A DNA stretch of 64,000 nt from Stentor roeselii (GCA_006503475.1 RSEH01000021.1:154336-218335); one strand, 5' to 3'. Counted from the stretch's first letter, positions 49,083-58,994 are shown. Notes: a model not told the origin generated them from the sequence alone. Made by a program: numbers and translations.

Positions 49083-49715
49083 TTAATTACTTGACAAACT
49101 GGTGTTAAAAACTCCTTTTTTGCCAGGCGTTGAGTACCTGCTTGAACTTGTACTAAAACAAGGTGAAACTGAGCGATTCGCAGAACTATTAAAAGAAAGA
49201 GATTTATACGCCTGGTCAATCGCATTATCAAGTTTATTTTTCACAACACTCACATTTTTCGTTTCTTTAAAACTTTTAATTTTTCTATCCTCATGTCTCG
49301 GAGGCTTGATAGGACTTTTGCTGTTCATAGTTTTACTTGACTTCAAAGGACTTTTCGTTACAGAAATCGAAGAGTTGAGACTCCTTTCATGCCTTTCAGT
49401 GAAATTTCCAGTGTTCGCAAATTTGCTGGTTTTTTGATTTCGAGATTTTTCAAGTTCTTCTAATTTCTCAGCAAGTAGCATTCCTTTCATTTTTTCTTTA
49501 GTAAGAGCTTCAGTCAAGGCATTCAAACGTTTATTTAAAACATTCTGCTGGATTTCGTTTCTCAATTTCTGGTTCTCGAATTCAAGGATCTGAGAGTCAC
49601 ATTCGATGAACTCAATCAATTCTTTCAATTCAGCGATTTCTGCACTTTGAGAGCCTTTTTGTTCATTTTTTAAAACTTTTATTTGTTCTTTGATAATTTC
49701 AAGTGTTTTGAGCAT
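49083..49715 (-). CDS. Coiled-coil protein with RSVSP...RYSTP tail (paralogue of 15348)
   Basis: The 210-aa protein has an N-terminal coiled coil (about 1-105; ELKELIEFIECDSQILEFEN). A basic Ser-rich linker with SPIKPPRHEDRK follows, then a short helix (NKLDNAIDQAYKSL) and the tail RSVSPCFSTSSSRYSTPGKK, ending NTSLSSN. Order and motifs match the 184-aa protein at 15348-15902. The PI4K stop lies 31 bp upstream on the same strand. Function unknown. Confidence 0.78.
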   Translation of the reverse strand: MLKTLEIIKEQIKVLKNEQKGSQSAEIAELKELIEFIECDSQILEFENQKLRNEIQQNVLNKRLNALTEALTKEKMKGMLLAEKLEELEKSRNQKTSKFANTGNFTERHERSLNSSISVTKSPLKSSKTMNSKSPIKPPRHEDRKIKSFKETKNVSVVKNKLDNAIDQAYKSLSFNSSANRSVSPCFSTSSSRYSTPGKKGVFNTSLSSN

Positions 49716-49746
49716 CTTTATTAGCTATTTTATTGAATTTCATGAT

Positions 49747-51513
49747 TTAAGGAATTATATCATTCACTCGTTCTTGGTAGTAGTCATACTGATTGGTAGT
49801 CCAATTGTTCGAAGAGTCTTCAATGAGCGTTTTCACCCTTTCACTGCATTCACTGTCATTTAAATCAAAAAAGAATCTTTCTCTGAAGTCTTTCAAGACG
49901 TACTTTTTATCAACGAAGCAAGGAAAGTCACTAGAAATTTGCATAATATCAATTAAAAGTTCCAATTCAGCGTAATGCCTGCGAAGTGCCAAAAAGCCTT
50001 TGTAAACCAACATAGAATAATAAGTAAACATCGGTCCTTTCCGTCCTCCCATCACTCGAATCATTTCTTTCGTCAACTTGAAAGGGGAGGACTCGAAGCC
50101 GAAGTTGCCTCCAGGCGAGGACGTGAGGAAGAACCCGTAGTCAATATGAATAATATGCCCTTCCTTGTCAATCAACAGGTTTTTATTATGTCTATCTTTC
50201 ACATTCAAGATATAAGTGACTAAAGAATACCCTGCCATACTCAACACAAAATTATGTTGAAAGTCATCAAAATCATGTCCCCATACTTTTTTAAAGATTT
50301 CAACAAGACTTCCTAGTTTTAAATGTTCTTTTTTCAGGTCATGAATTGACTTAGTGTCAGGAATATACTCGATAAGTCCTGAGCTGTTTCCAGTTACAAT
50401 GATTTCATAAGGTCTGAGGTAGATTGAAAGAGATTCTTTTTGAAAAATTTCTAAACTTTTAGTGATTATCTGCATCGCCAGACACTCTTGCCGCAGGTCG
50501 TCGTTGCTCTTGACGATGAGTCCTCTGAGCTTCCAGGACTGGTAATGCCCGAAAGGCGAGACTGCTCTGAGCCTTTGAGACTTTTCAGCCCAGGGCTCGT
50601 TGACCATGATCAAGCTGAACTCATGACTTGAGGACCTGTCAAAGGGGACAAAGTATTTAGACTGCAGTTCAATTGAATTATTTCTGACAAGTCTCAGTTC
50701 TTTAGGAACAGAAGAAGAGTTTTCGTTTAAATCTACTGTTTCGAATACGATTAGATAAGGAACTCTTGTTTTGGTTTTCATGCATAAAGATTCGGATGGA
50801 ATGACTCTCACGATTTGTTCAGTTTTTAAGGAATTGTCGAATGGAATGACGATTCCACGATAAAGTCTTGCAGTGTAGTTCTCTTCTTGTCCTGAAGAGT
50901 ATTTCGTTCTAAGCTTTAATAGTTTGTTGTTAGTTTCTAATAAAAAACTCGTAAGGAACACGTCTAAAAATTCAGTTTCTTGGTTAAGTTCCTCTGATTT
51001 TTTTATAAGATTCTCAAAAAAACTCTTCTGCTGGTCAAAGTAATCATTTCGTATCAGCTTCCTGAATAACAACTCATCTTCCAACCCTTCAATTCTGTAG
51101 ATTGGAATCGGTTCACTGCTTGAGTCTTCCAGTTTTCCATTAACTATGCAATTTTCAAGTTTCATGATTTCTCGATTTATTCCTGTTATTGAAGGATGGT
51201 TTATGTAAGTCAATAAGCTCCAGTAAAGTCGCAGTCCGAAGTTCTGATCAGAGATGGCCAAACTATTCAAAAAGTTGGAATAACTGTTGTATGATGCGTA
51301 GTTTAAAGAAAGGTTCACAAGCTGAGGAAGGTAAAAATACAGTTCGGAATGTGAGTACTTCTGCAAAAATGAGACTAGCAAGCTCTGAATGTTGGGTTTC
51401 GTGTAAGTTACCAGATCTCTCAGAACCTGCTCTATTTTATATCCGTCGTTCAGCAGTTGATTAAGTTTTTCATGAGAAAGTTCGACTTTAGGGTCGTCCA
51501 GAGTGGTTTCCAT
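49747..51513 (-). CDS. PI4KB: Phosphatidylinositol 4-kinase, type III beta-like
   Basis: It phosphorylates phosphatidylinositol at position 4, typically at Golgi and trafficking membranes. I take the second Met (METTLDD, 51513) as start, giving 588 aa; an upstream in-frame ATG at 51537 would add eight hydrophobic residues. The N-terminal 130 residues look like the helical (lipid kinase unique) domain. The C-terminal kinase domain has FGHYQSWKLRGLIVKSNDDL, then LRPYEIIVTGNSSGLIEYI, NVKDRHNKNLL (catalytic loop) and HIDYGFFLTSSPGGN (activation loop start, DYG for DFG). The order and the PGGNFGFESSPFKLT string point to the PI4K-beta class. It is shorter than animal PI4KB, mainly in the linker between the helical and kinase domains. 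Confidence 0.92.
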   Translation of the reverse strand: METTLDDPKVELSHEKLNQLLNDGYKIEQVLRDLVTYTKPNIQSLLVSFLQKYSHSELYFYLPQLVNLSLNYASYNSYSNFLNSLAISDQNFGLRLYWSLLTYINHPSITGINREIMKLENCIVNGKLEDSSSEPIPIYRIEGLEDELLFRKLIRNDYFDQQKSFFENLIKKSEELNQETEFLDVFLTSFLLETNNKLLKLRTKYSSGQEENYTARLYRGIVIPFDNSLKTEQIVRVIPSESLCMKTKTRVPYLIVFETVDLNENSSSVPKELRLVRNNSIELQSKYFVPFDRSSSHEFSLIMVNEPWAEKSQRLRAVSPFGHYQSWKLRGLIVKSNDDLRQECLAMQIITKSLEIFQKESLSIYLRPYEIIVTGNSSGLIEYIPDTKSIHDLKKEHLKLGSLVEIFKKVWGHDFDDFQHNFVLSMAGYSLVTYILNVKDRHNKNLLIDKEGHIIHIDYGFFLTSSPGGNFGFESSPFKLTKEMIRVMGGRKGPMFTYYSMLVYKGFLALRRHYAELELLIDIMQISSDFPCFVDKKYVLKDFRERFFFDLNDSECSERVKTLIEDSSNNWTTNQYDYYQERVNDIIP

Positions 51514-51647
51514 TAAAATTATATGCAAAAGTATCATGACTTTAAAAGTATCAGAAAACTACTTGAAACACTTTAAAATACGAAATCTTAAAAAGACCTG
51601 TAATAATTAAGTATATCTTAAATAATTAACGTATAATAAATACAGTT

Positions 51648-52244
51648 ATGTTGACTTTAAAAAATCAACCAGTCTTCGGCGAGTCTGCTTTCACTTTAAG
51701 GCACAAACGGACTTCAACTTACAGTTTTTCAAGAGCTGTGCGCTTTCGAAGCCAAAAACGAGCTGACAACGTGGAATACCTTAACTTGCCCAGCACTTTA
51801 GATAAAAGAGGCACCACTCAAGGATATGGACAACGTTGGCAGCCTGTAGGAAATCTAAGAAAAGACTCGCCTGCCCCTGGGACCTACGAAATTCCGACGA
51901 CTTTCGAAATGAGGTCTGGCCCCAGGTTCCGGAAGGAGTCTCCGACCCGTTACCATGCCCATGATGACAACTCACCTGGACCTGGAAGCTATGAAATCGT
52001 TCAGGACATCGGCAAGAATGCTCCAAAGTTCACTTTTCGGCCAAGGAATATCTTGACTAAGTATATTGATACTCCTTGCCCTGGCGCTTATCTGCCAAGC
52101 ATCTCTCAGACTTCAGCTTATAAAAATATTTCATTTGGAATTGGAGAAAGATCTTTAAACAACACCTCTTCACGCTTTAATAGTCCTGGACCAGGTAGCT
52201 ATGAAGCACCATCTGATTTTACTAAGACTGGGTGGAAGCATTAA
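51648..52244 (+). CDS. SHIPPO/STPGR-repeat protein (ODF3-like)
   Basis: The 198-aa protein carries four SHIPPO-type repeats: PAPGTYEIP (about 76), SPGPGSYEIV (about 109), CPGAYLPS (about 144) and SPGPGSYEAP (about 179), spaced 33-35 residues. Similar PGP-Y repeats occur in ODF3/CIMAP proteins, which bind in the lumen of ciliary and flagellar microtubules. No other domain is visible. It is divergent from the PI4K gene. Confidence 0.88.
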   Translation: MLTLKNQPVFGESAFTLRHKRTSTYSFSRAVRFRSQKRADNVEYLNLPSTLDKRGTTQGYGQRWQPVGNLRKDSPAPGTYEIPTTFEMRSGPRFRKESPTRYHAHDDNSPGPGSYEIVQDIGKNAPKFTFRPRNILTKYIDTPCPGAYLPSISQTSAYKNISFGIGERSLNNTSSRFNSPGPGSYEAPSDFTKTGWKH

Positions 52245-52385
52245 TTTTATTTAAATTGTTAGGAGGTTTTATCATGAACTATAGATTAAGATTACAATAA
52301 AGAAGAAGAATCTAAAAATTTAGAGAAACATCTGACTTAGTAAAAATGAAATAAAGATGAAAAGCAGAAATATTATATAAACAAT

Positions 52386-52976
52386 TCATTTAAATTGAAA
52401 TAAAGACTTTTTTTGTGAGTAAATATTGAGTAAGTATCTCTGAATAAATCTTACTATTTGAACATTATTTGAGTAAATCATTAATTTTCTCTTGTTGATA
52501 ACCAACGGGCTATTTTCAAGAAGTTTTAAAAATTCTTTTACAAAAAGAGTCTTAGGATAAACGCAGTCAATATATATGCACACATTTTCTGCATCAGTGA
52601 CTGAAAAAGCTTGAATCATTGCTTGTTCCAGAGAGTCCACCTCACCTAAAGTTCCATCAATATACCAAGGCACCGCAGCAAAAACAACTTTTTCAGCATT
52701 TCTTCCTTTAACCACCAACACCTTTTCATCCTTCAACTGATTTTTAACCAATTTTCGATTTTCAAGATAATGAAAACACTTTTCCAAAACATAAATCGAC
52801 TCTTTATTCAAGACCTTTAAATCGAATTTGACCAAGTCATTAGTCAAGACAAGTAAAGAGTCAATCTTTTCATCAAAAGGGTTTCCAGTGAAGACCTCAA
52901 CAGAGACTTCTCCGACTTTCAAACTTGCTACATTTATTTTCTTCAAAGCCTCCTGCTTGAAAAAAAAGCATCCCAT
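52386..52976 (-). CDS. Degenerate macro-like domain protein with acylation signal, 196 aa
   Basis: I start it at 52976 (MGCFFFKQEALKK) rather than at 53003, because the longer form would overlap the stop of the upstream gene. MGC is a myristoylation/palmitoylation signal. The body has the look of a macro (ADP-ribose-binding) fold: IDSLLVLTNDLVKFDLKVLN, KVVFAAVPWYIDG, a helix with EQAMIQAFSV and VCIYIDCVYPKTLFVKEF. The loop glycines and Asn/Asp that bind ADP-ribose are not evident, so activity is doubtful. Domain assignment is tentative. The gene starts 7 bp after the thioredoxin-like gene stops. Confidence 0.6.
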   Translation of the reverse strand: MGCFFFKQEALKKINVASLKVGEVSVEVFTGNPFDEKIDSLLVLTNDLVKFDLKVLNKESIYVLEKCFHYLENRKLVKNQLKDEKVLVVKGRNAEKVVFAAVPWYIDGTLGEVDSLEQAMIQAFSVTDAENVCIYIDCVYPKTLFVKEFLKLLENSPLVINKRKLMIYSNNVQIVRFIQRYLLNIYSQKKSLFQFK

Positions 52977-52983
52977 GTTTAAT

Positions 52984-53433
52984 CTAGTTATTTTTTTTTG
53001 CATCTTCCTGCAGAAGTTTGAGGAAAATGCTATAAGCGGAGTCTGGACTGTTTTCTACCTTGTTTCTGCAGTCACTGTTCAAAACTTCTCCTTCCTTGTT
53101 CACCAGGACCAGTGTGGGGATCGTTGCAATCCTGTATTTCGTTGAAAGTGAATCAAGAAGTATCTTCTCTCCGAAGGGAATCGAAAGCCAGGGCATCTTA
53201 TCGTAGTATGCTTTGAATGCACTTTCTGAATCGTCTAAACCTGCCAGAACTACTTCAAGGCCTTTGTTTAATTTGATGTGGCTTGTGTAAAAATCTGAAA
53301 GCTTTGGAGTGAATGAACGGCAGGGAGGGCACCAACTTGCTGAGAAGTAGATCAGGAAAGGCTTTGAAAAGTCAAGGGATGATGGAAGGATTTCACCTGA
53401 TTTGCTTAATAGTCGTTTGCCCAGGAAGGCCAT
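52984..53433 (-). CDS. Thioredoxin-like protein (nucleoredoxin/tryparedoxin type)
   Basis: The 149-aa protein has FSASWCPPCRSFTPKL near residue 31, with active-site Cys-Pro-Pro-Cys. Later come MPWLSIPF and TKYRIATIPTLVLVNKEGEV with the cis-Pro. The WCPPC active site and the PWLSIPF string are typical of nucleoredoxin/tryparedoxin rather than classical thioredoxin (WCGPC). It reduces protein disulfides in the cytosol; there is no signal peptide. Its stop is 7 bp from the next start codon on the same strand, in another frame. Confidence 0.92.
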   Translation of the reverse strand: MAFLGKRLLSKSGEILPSSLDFSKPFLIYFSASWCPPCRSFTPKLSDFYTSHIKLNKGLEVVLAGLDDSESAFKAYYDKMPWLSIPFGEKILLDSLSTKYRIATIPTLVLVNKEGEVLNSDCRNKVENSPDSAYSIFLKLLQEDAKKNN

Positions 53434-53523
53434 TTATTTGGAATTGATAATGTGAGACCTTAATAAGATAAAAAGTAATCAAAATGTCTATTTATACAGT
53501 CCTCAAACGAATATCAAATAAAA

Positions 53524-54684
53524 ATGAATAAACTTCCTGAAGAGATGCTGATGCACATCCTTGAATTTCTCCCTGTAAGGGATTTATTTAAAGAAATAAT
53601 CCTTGTGAACATAACGATTTGCTCAAGTCTCCAGAATCACTACACCTTGAAAAGATTATCTCAGCTGATCACTGGCTGTGAGACAAGTGTGTTCAAAAAC
53701 TATTCAGACATCCAATCAATCATCAAGAAATCATTAAAACACTCTAAAAAGAAACCTTTAGAATTCATGGGATTCGGTACCACAGGAGGTGTTGATGATG
53801 ATTTATCTCAATATTGGGTTGAAAACCTTTTCATGATGAACTCATCTTCTTACTGTTCAAATCTGGGTCCAGGCTTCACCTGTGTAGCAGTCATAAGAAA
53901 GAGTCAAAAGTGTTCATTGACGAATACTCAAAAGAAATATAGAAAAATAGCTGCTAAAATCATCAGAAAAAACCCGATTATAAGTAATCTTATACAAGTA
54001 GATAAGAAATCCAAAGAACCTCTACTGCCTCTTGAAGAAGCTACGTTTTTAACTATTATGAGAGAAAATCCTGAAATTATAACAGTCTTTGAAACTGGAT
54101 ATGCTCAAGAAACTTTTCTGAAGGTGTTAAATACTTTAACGCAAACTACTTTGAAACTTTCTAACTTCAAGCAAAATGATGAGAATTTATTGTTTAGAGA
54201 TATTGATCATAACATGGTTGAAGAACTTCCGATGTTCGCTTGTATCAAAGGATTTTTTATTAGTCGTAAAGGAGATTATTCGTGTCCTGGTAAAACTTTT
54301 TGGATCTATTGTAGTGAAAAATATTTTCATCCTGATAAATTCAATTTACTGATTTTTGAAAGAACTAAGACTATTGAAGAAGTAAAGGTTATCTGTGAAA
54401 ATGAAAACGATCTCCAAATAGATGAGATTACAGAAAATGAATTCTATCAAATTTGTTATTTCAAAAGACGGCCTGGAGTATTGAAGCCAATTCTTTGGTT
54501 TAAATTTTTAAGCAATAAAACTGAAACTGCTGAAATCAATCTGAGACATTATTACTCTGCAAAGTACATATATGTAAGTTTTACTGATTTTGAAAACAGG
54601 ATGGCTCAAATGAATGACCATCATCTGAACCCCAACATTGATTTTACATACATTGTGCCATTTGGATTTGAGTTCTTTGGTTAA
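53524..54684 (+). CDS. F-box protein, 386 aa
   Basis: The N-terminus (LPEEMLMHILEFLPVRDLFKE, then VNITICSSL) is a clear F-box, the SKP1-binding motif of SCF ubiquitin ligases. The rest (about 50-386) has no repeat or domain I recognise and presumably binds the substrate; it looks globular (LSQYWVENLFMMNSSSYC, PILWFKFLSNKTETAEINL, FTYIVPFGFEFFG). Divergent from the thioredoxin-like gene (90 bp). Confidence 0.78.
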   Translation: MNKLPEEMLMHILEFLPVRDLFKEIILVNITICSSLQNHYTLKRLSQLITGCETSVFKNYSDIQSIIKKSLKHSKKKPLEFMGFGTTGGVDDDLSQYWVENLFMMNSSSYCSNLGPGFTCVAVIRKSQKCSLTNTQKKYRKIAAKIIRKNPIISNLIQVDKKSKEPLLPLEEATFLTIMRENPEIITVFETGYAQETFLKVLNTLTQTTLKLSNFKQNDENLLFRDIDHNMVEELPMFACIKGFFISRKGDYSCPGKTFWIYCSEKYFHPDKFNLLIFERTKTIEEVKVICENENDLQIDEITENEFYQICYFKRRPGVLKPILWFKFLSNKTETAEINLRHYYSAKYIYVSFTDFENRMAQMNDHHLNPNIDFTYIVPFGFEFFG

Positions 54685-54892
54685 TAGTAACTAAAATAGT
54701 TTAAATAATTTTAGCAAATGAGTAGGGCTGGTAAATTCAAATAATTTCTTACTATTTAATCAATGTGATCTAAGACAATAATCAATTTGAATTATCAAAA
54801 CATTCAAATTAATCTCCCAACAACTTCCTTCAAAAATACCGTCATCTGTATTCAAAAACCTGCTCAATCACGCCAATTATCATCAATAATAA

Positions 54893-55546
54893 ATGGAGTT
54901 TACCGCGCGAGTCCAAGAAGCCAACGACGGTCTCTTCCACATAATTCCAGGTTTCGCTTCAGTAAACCTAGAAATCCGTTACCTAAATTCCCAGAAATCA
55001 AAAGAAGAGCTATTAAGTTTCAACGAAGAATTCCTGCGTATCTGCGAAGAGAAAGAAAAATCCGATCTCGAGTCTCATTTCTCGAACAGAAGACTTCCCG
55101 TATTGATTTGGTATACAACTAAAGCAGTCGAGTCAGTCATGAACTCGAAAGACTTTGAATTCCTGAAAAGACTCATCGAGTTAGGTCTTGACTTTTCTCA
55201 TTCAGTGTTCAAAGGAACGCTGCCCAAGGCAGTCATAATGTGCGCTGGAGACGATGAAGAATTCGAATCCTTTATCAAACTTCTACTGAAAGGAGGCATA
55301 ATAATAGACGACTCTGAAAACGAGACCTATTCAACAGCCCTGCACATCGCTTGTCTGAAGTTCGACGTGGGATTCGTTCGTATTCTGCTGAAATACGGAG
55401 CAAACCCGAACGCAATCAACAAACTCAAGATGATGCCAGTCAACTTGGTGGAAAACGAAGAAAATGAAGAGGCTAGACTTATTTTAGAGGACTTGAGAAA
55501 TGCGGGAGGCCAGTGCACTTGGAATAACTATATGGACAGTTTTTAA
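54893..55546 (+). CDS. Ankyrin-repeat protein, 217 aa
   Basis: Residues about 85-205 hold three to four ankyrin repeats. The clearest is YSTALHIACLKFDVGFVRIL, followed by LKYGANPNAINKLKMMPVNL. The N-terminal 80 residues are helical with no recognised domain. It probably mediates protein binding; partner unknown. Start chosen at the first ATG in the frame (aataataaATGGAG). Confidence 0.82.
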   Translation: MEFTARVQEANDGLFHIIPGFASVNLEIRYLNSQKSKEELLSFNEEFLRICEEKEKSDLESHFSNRRLPVLIWYTTKAVESVMNSKDFEFLKRLIELGLDFSHSVFKGTLPKAVIMCAGDDEEFESFIKLLLKGGIIIDDSENETYSTALHIACLKFDVGFVRILLKYGANPNAINKLKMMPVNLVENEENEEARLILEDLRNAGGQCTWNNYMDSF

Positions 55547-55569
55547 TGTAAAACTTTAAGGTACACAGG

Positions 55570-57432
55570 TTAATTACTGCTTATTTGAGGGAGGTCTGAC
55601 TGGTTCCTTATCTTCATTTTTTCAAGGATCTCTTGATTCTGTCGCTCGAAATGAGAAGTGACTTCCTGGATCTCTTCAGTGGTGGCCTTCGGGTTGTCTT
55701 CCACCCACTTGCTCATCTCTCTTACACGTTCACCAAGTCGATTTCTTTCCTCCTGGTCAAGTGAGATTTTTTCCAGGTAAAACCGGACGTCAGCTACTTT
55801 TGACTCGAGCAGGTTTTTAGCTTCCAGTTGTTCCTTGAGTTTTTTGTCTTGTCTACTGAAAAACTCGGCTTCTCTACAAAGTCGTTCAATGTCAGCATGA
55901 GTGAAGCAAGCCCTGTCACGATGAATACTCATTTGGTTCGTCTTCAAAGTGACTTTATCAACAGCTGTGACATTTAAAATACCATTAGCATCGACTTCAA
56001 AAATTACTTCAATCTGAGGAATGCCTCTTGGAAGAGGCGGAATGCCTTCAACTGTGAAGCTTCCTAAAAAGTTGCAGTTTTTCGTCAGTGGTCTTTCGCC
56101 TTCGAAGACGTGAATTGTGACACTTTTCGCGTTGTCTGAAAATGTGGTGAAGGTCTGAGACTTTTTCACTGGGTAGGTCGTGTTGCGAGGTAAAATCTTG
56201 GTCATCACTCCGCCTGTTGTTTCGATGCCTAAAGAAAGAGGAAGCACGTCTAGCAAGACCATATTTCTCAATCGCTCGTTTTCTTCACCTTGAAGAATTG
56301 CACCTTGAATCGCGGCTCCTACTGCAACGGCTTCATCAGGATTTATGCTGCGATAAAGCTCTCTACCGCCGAAGAATTCTGAAATTATCTGCTGGATCTT
56401 TGGTATACGCGTCGATCCACCCACTAGGACAATCTCGTGGATGTCTCGCTTGTTTAGTTCTGCGTCTTGCAAAACTATTTGAATTGGGCCTGTCACTGCA
56501 CGGAAATAGTCTAAGTTGAGTTCTTCGAACTTGGCCCTAGACATCGTTGTGTAATAATCAAGAGACTCAGCCAAGCACTCAACTTCAATAGCAGCCTGAG
56601 TGGTACTAGACAAGGTGCGCTTCGCTCGTTCACATGCAGTTCTCAGTCTTCTCAAAGCTCTCGGGTTATTCATGATATCGACGTCTGTTCTTCGAAAAAA
56701 GTCATTAGCACAATACTCGACCATGCGACTATCAAAGTCTTCTCCACCCAGATGAGAGTTGCCAGCAGTTGAAATGACTTCAATAACGCCACGGTCAATA
56801 TTAAGCAGCGAGACATCATAAGTGCCTCCTCCAATATCAACAATCAAAGCATTATGTTCCCCTCTCCTATTATCAATACCATATGCGATCGCTGCGGCAG
56901 TCGGCTCGTTAATAATTCGTCTCACGTTAATCCCTGCAATGACTCCAGCATCACGTGTGCCTTTCCGTTGAGCGTCATTAAAATAAGCAGGAACAGTGAT
57001 CACTGCATTTTTCACTTGTCTGCCCAGGTAAGACTCAGCGATTTCTTTCATTTTGTGCAAGACCATTGCTGAGATTTCTTCAGGGTAAAAAGTTTTAAGT
57101 TCGTTTTGATACTCGATGCGAATCTGGATCTTTCCTTCTTCTGATGCGATCAACGTGAATGGCCAGAGTCTCATGTCTTTTTGGATCAATGGGTCTGAAA
57201 AATTACGGCCGATGAGACGCTTCGCGTCGAATACTGTGTTGCGAGGGTTTCTTGCTACTTGGTTCTTTGCTGCTTCACCGATTATTCGCTCGGATGAAGT
57301 GAAGGCCACGTAAGACGGAGTGGTTCGGCCGCCTTGGTCGTTTGGGATTATTTCGACGTGGTTGTTTCGCCAGACTGCCGCGCAGCTGTAAGTTGTTCCT
57401 AAGTCTATTCCGATTGTTATCTCTGAGTTCAT
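55570..57432 (-). CDS. HSP70-family chaperone without EEVD tail
   Basis: The 620-aa protein has the full HSP70 signatures: [15 protein letters not shown] at the start, [34 protein letters not shown], and [13 protein letters not shown]. It also has a substrate-binding domain ([20 protein letters not shown]) and a helical lid. There is no signal peptide, presequence or KDEL, so it is cytosolic or nuclear by default. It is slightly short and ends [12 protein letters not shown] instead of the EEVD that cytosolic HSP70s use to bind TPR co-chaperones, so it is likely a divergent, perhaps non-inducible paralogue. Confidence 0.96.
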   Translation of the reverse strand: MNSEITIGIDLGTTYSCAAVWRNNHVEIIPNDQGGRTTPSYVAFTSSERIIGEAAKNQVARNPRNTVFDAKRLIGRNFSDPLIQKDMRLWPFTLIASEEGKIQIRIEYQNELKTFYPEEISAMVLHKMKEIAESYLGRQVKNAVITVPAYFNDAQRKGTRDAGVIAGINVRRIINEPTAAAIAYGIDNRRGEHNALIVDIGGGTYDVSLLNIDRGVIEVISTAGNSHLGGEDFDSRMVEYCANDFFRRTDVDIMNNPRALRRLRTACERAKRTLSSTTQAAIEVECLAESLDYYTTMSRAKFEELNLDYFRAVTGPIQIVLQDAELNKRDIHEIVLVGGSTRIPKIQQIISEFFGGRELYRSINPDEAVAVGAAIQGAILQGEENERLRNMVLLDVLPLSLGIETTGGVMTKILPRNTTYPVKKSQTFTTFSDNAKSVTIHVFEGERPLTKNCNFLGSFTVEGIPPLPRGIPQIEVIFEVDANGILNVTAVDKVTLKTNQMSIHRDRACFTHADIERLCREAEFFSRQDKKLKEQLEAKNLLESKVADVRFYLEKISLDQEERNRLGERVREMSKWVEDNPKATTEEIQEVTSHFERQNQEILEKMKIRNQSDLPQISSN

Positions 57433-57770
57433 TATAGGCTTAGATTTTTGTGCATATTTTTAAAGTCATTAGAAAATTCTCGATTGTTCTAGAATCCAAA
57501 ATGGGGTATTTGAATAGGGTTTCAAGGTTTTTTTTAGATTAAAATAAAGAGCTTGGTTTTAATTTAAGGCTTTTGAGTTGGCTCCTCTTGGATTACTTTA
57601 AGAATCAGGAATAATTGTGAGTTAAGCAAAATATTAGAAATTGATTATTAGCTAATTGCATAAACACTTCGCTTCAAGGTTGAAGAATTTAATCCGATAA
57701 TGATTAATAAACCTTATTGTCATTCACTAAAAAAGAGTTATCACTGTGTTGATAAATTTTTCAAATAAAA
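57433..57770. other. Intergenic region, 338 bp
   Basis: Divergent promoters of the HSP70 and GPR180-like genes lie here. I do not see a perfect heat-shock element (inverted nGAAn repeats); no coding frame or repeat. Confidence 0.5.
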
Positions 57771-58994
57771 ATGCTCGTAATTTTCTTTTTTAGTTTATGT
57801 GCCTATTCGAAGTTTGTAAAGAATAGTTTGAGCTTTACTTCGGACAACGATTGGAAATACATTACAAAGTTCGCTGGAAATGCAGGAAAAATCACCTGGT
57901 TTGCGAAAGCTCGAATTTTAAATGCTGATAGAGACAGTGAAGAAAATATTTCAATTGATCATGCAATCTATATCGATAATAAGTGGGATGATGTAAGAGA
58001 ACTCAGTACATGTGAACAAAAAGTCAATTTTTCTCCAAGAAAATCAAAAATTGAAGTTCCTCTCAATGGGACATGGTCAAGTCTAAAATTAGGTACAATC
58101 TTTCAAGGATCAGATACCCACTTCTGGTATTTCGCTGCTGCTGTGTGCGGAGCAGATTCTAAAATTCGAATTGAATTCGAAATCAACATAATAAATTCAG
58201 ATGAATCTCTTTTTTCTTCTGAAGAAAGTGGACTCAACTGGATTTTTCCTCTTGTTCTAATATTTTACATTTGGAGTCTTTGCGATAACATGATTCGTTT
58301 ATTTAATTCATTTAAGAAGAGACAAGAACTAGAGTCTCACATGATATTTTTAAATACAGCTATCTTCCTTCAAGTCCTCGGTATCGCGATAGGTTCCTTA
58401 CACATGATTTTATATACTTACAACGGTTACGGCATCGGTTTTTTTTACATATTCTACCAGTTACTCGAAGTATTTTCATCAACAATAGTCTTTTTGCTTC
58501 TGATCATAATATCAAATGGCTGGACAATAAAATTCAAAGAACTCCAAGATCTCGACATCTACATCCCAGTTGCCTTACTTCTGACAGTGATCAATTTAAT
58601 ACACGTGAGTATCGAGAAAGGCAACGAGGAGAGCTACAACTCATTCAGCAACTACGACGGAACTTCCGGATTCATTTTCTGTTTTTTCCGAGGAATTCTC
58701 TGGAGCTGGTTTATTTACTCAGTCACCAACTTATCCAAAGAAGTGACTCCTCGAGTAGGCGAGTTCTTATTGAACTTCGGAATTTTATCTTCAGTTTATT
58801 TCCTGAACCTTCCTTTCGTGATTCTGTTTTCCTGGTGTTTCGATCACTACGCCAGGAACAAAATCGTGATACTTTTAGTGAACCTCTCTCAAACCGTAGT
58901 CTTTTTTTACCTGACTCACATATTTGGGGAAAAAAGCAACTTTTACAAGTTGTCGACGCTTTCTCGTAGTACCTTGCCAGGAAAGATCCAGTAA
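57771..58994 (+). CDS. GPR180/TMEM145-like seven-span membrane protein
   Basis: The 407-aa protein has a signal peptide (MLVIFFFSLCAYSKF). An extracellular beta-rich domain follows (about 18-150; WFAKARILNADRDSEE, LKLGTIFQGSDTHFWYF). Seven hydrophobic helices then run from about 160 to 390. The luminal domain followed by a seven-helix bundle matches the GPR180/TMEM145 (intimal-thickness-receptor-like) family of GOST-type proteins, which act in secretory or signalling membranes rather than as classical G-protein receptors. Assignment is by architecture and helix sequence (FYQLLEVFSSTIVFLLLII). Confidence 0.82.
   Translation: MLVIFFFSLCAYSKFVKNSLSFTSDNDWKYITKFAGNAGKITWFAKARILNADRDSEENISIDHAIYIDNKWDDVRELSTCEQKVNFSPRKSKIEVPLNGTWSSLKLGTIFQGSDTHFWYFAAAVCGADSKIRIEFEINIINSDESLFSSEESGLNWIFPLVLIFYIWSLCDNMIRLFNSFKKRQELESHMIFLNTAIFLQVLGIAIGSLHMILYTYNGYGIGFFYIFYQLLEVFSSTIVFLLLIIISNGWTIKFKELQDLDIYIPVALLLTVINLIHVSIEKGNEESYNSFSNYDGTSGFIFCFFRGILWSWFIYSVTNLSKEVTPRVGEFLLNFGILSSVYFLNLPFVILFSWCFDHYARNKIVILLVNLSQTVVFFYLTHIFGEKSNFYKLSTLSRSTLPGKIQ

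Noticed and set aside
52977-53003. Longer start of the macro-like gene (MQKKITRLN...)
   Set aside because: It would overlap the end of the thioredoxin-like gene, whereas the internal Met gives a standard MGC acylation start.
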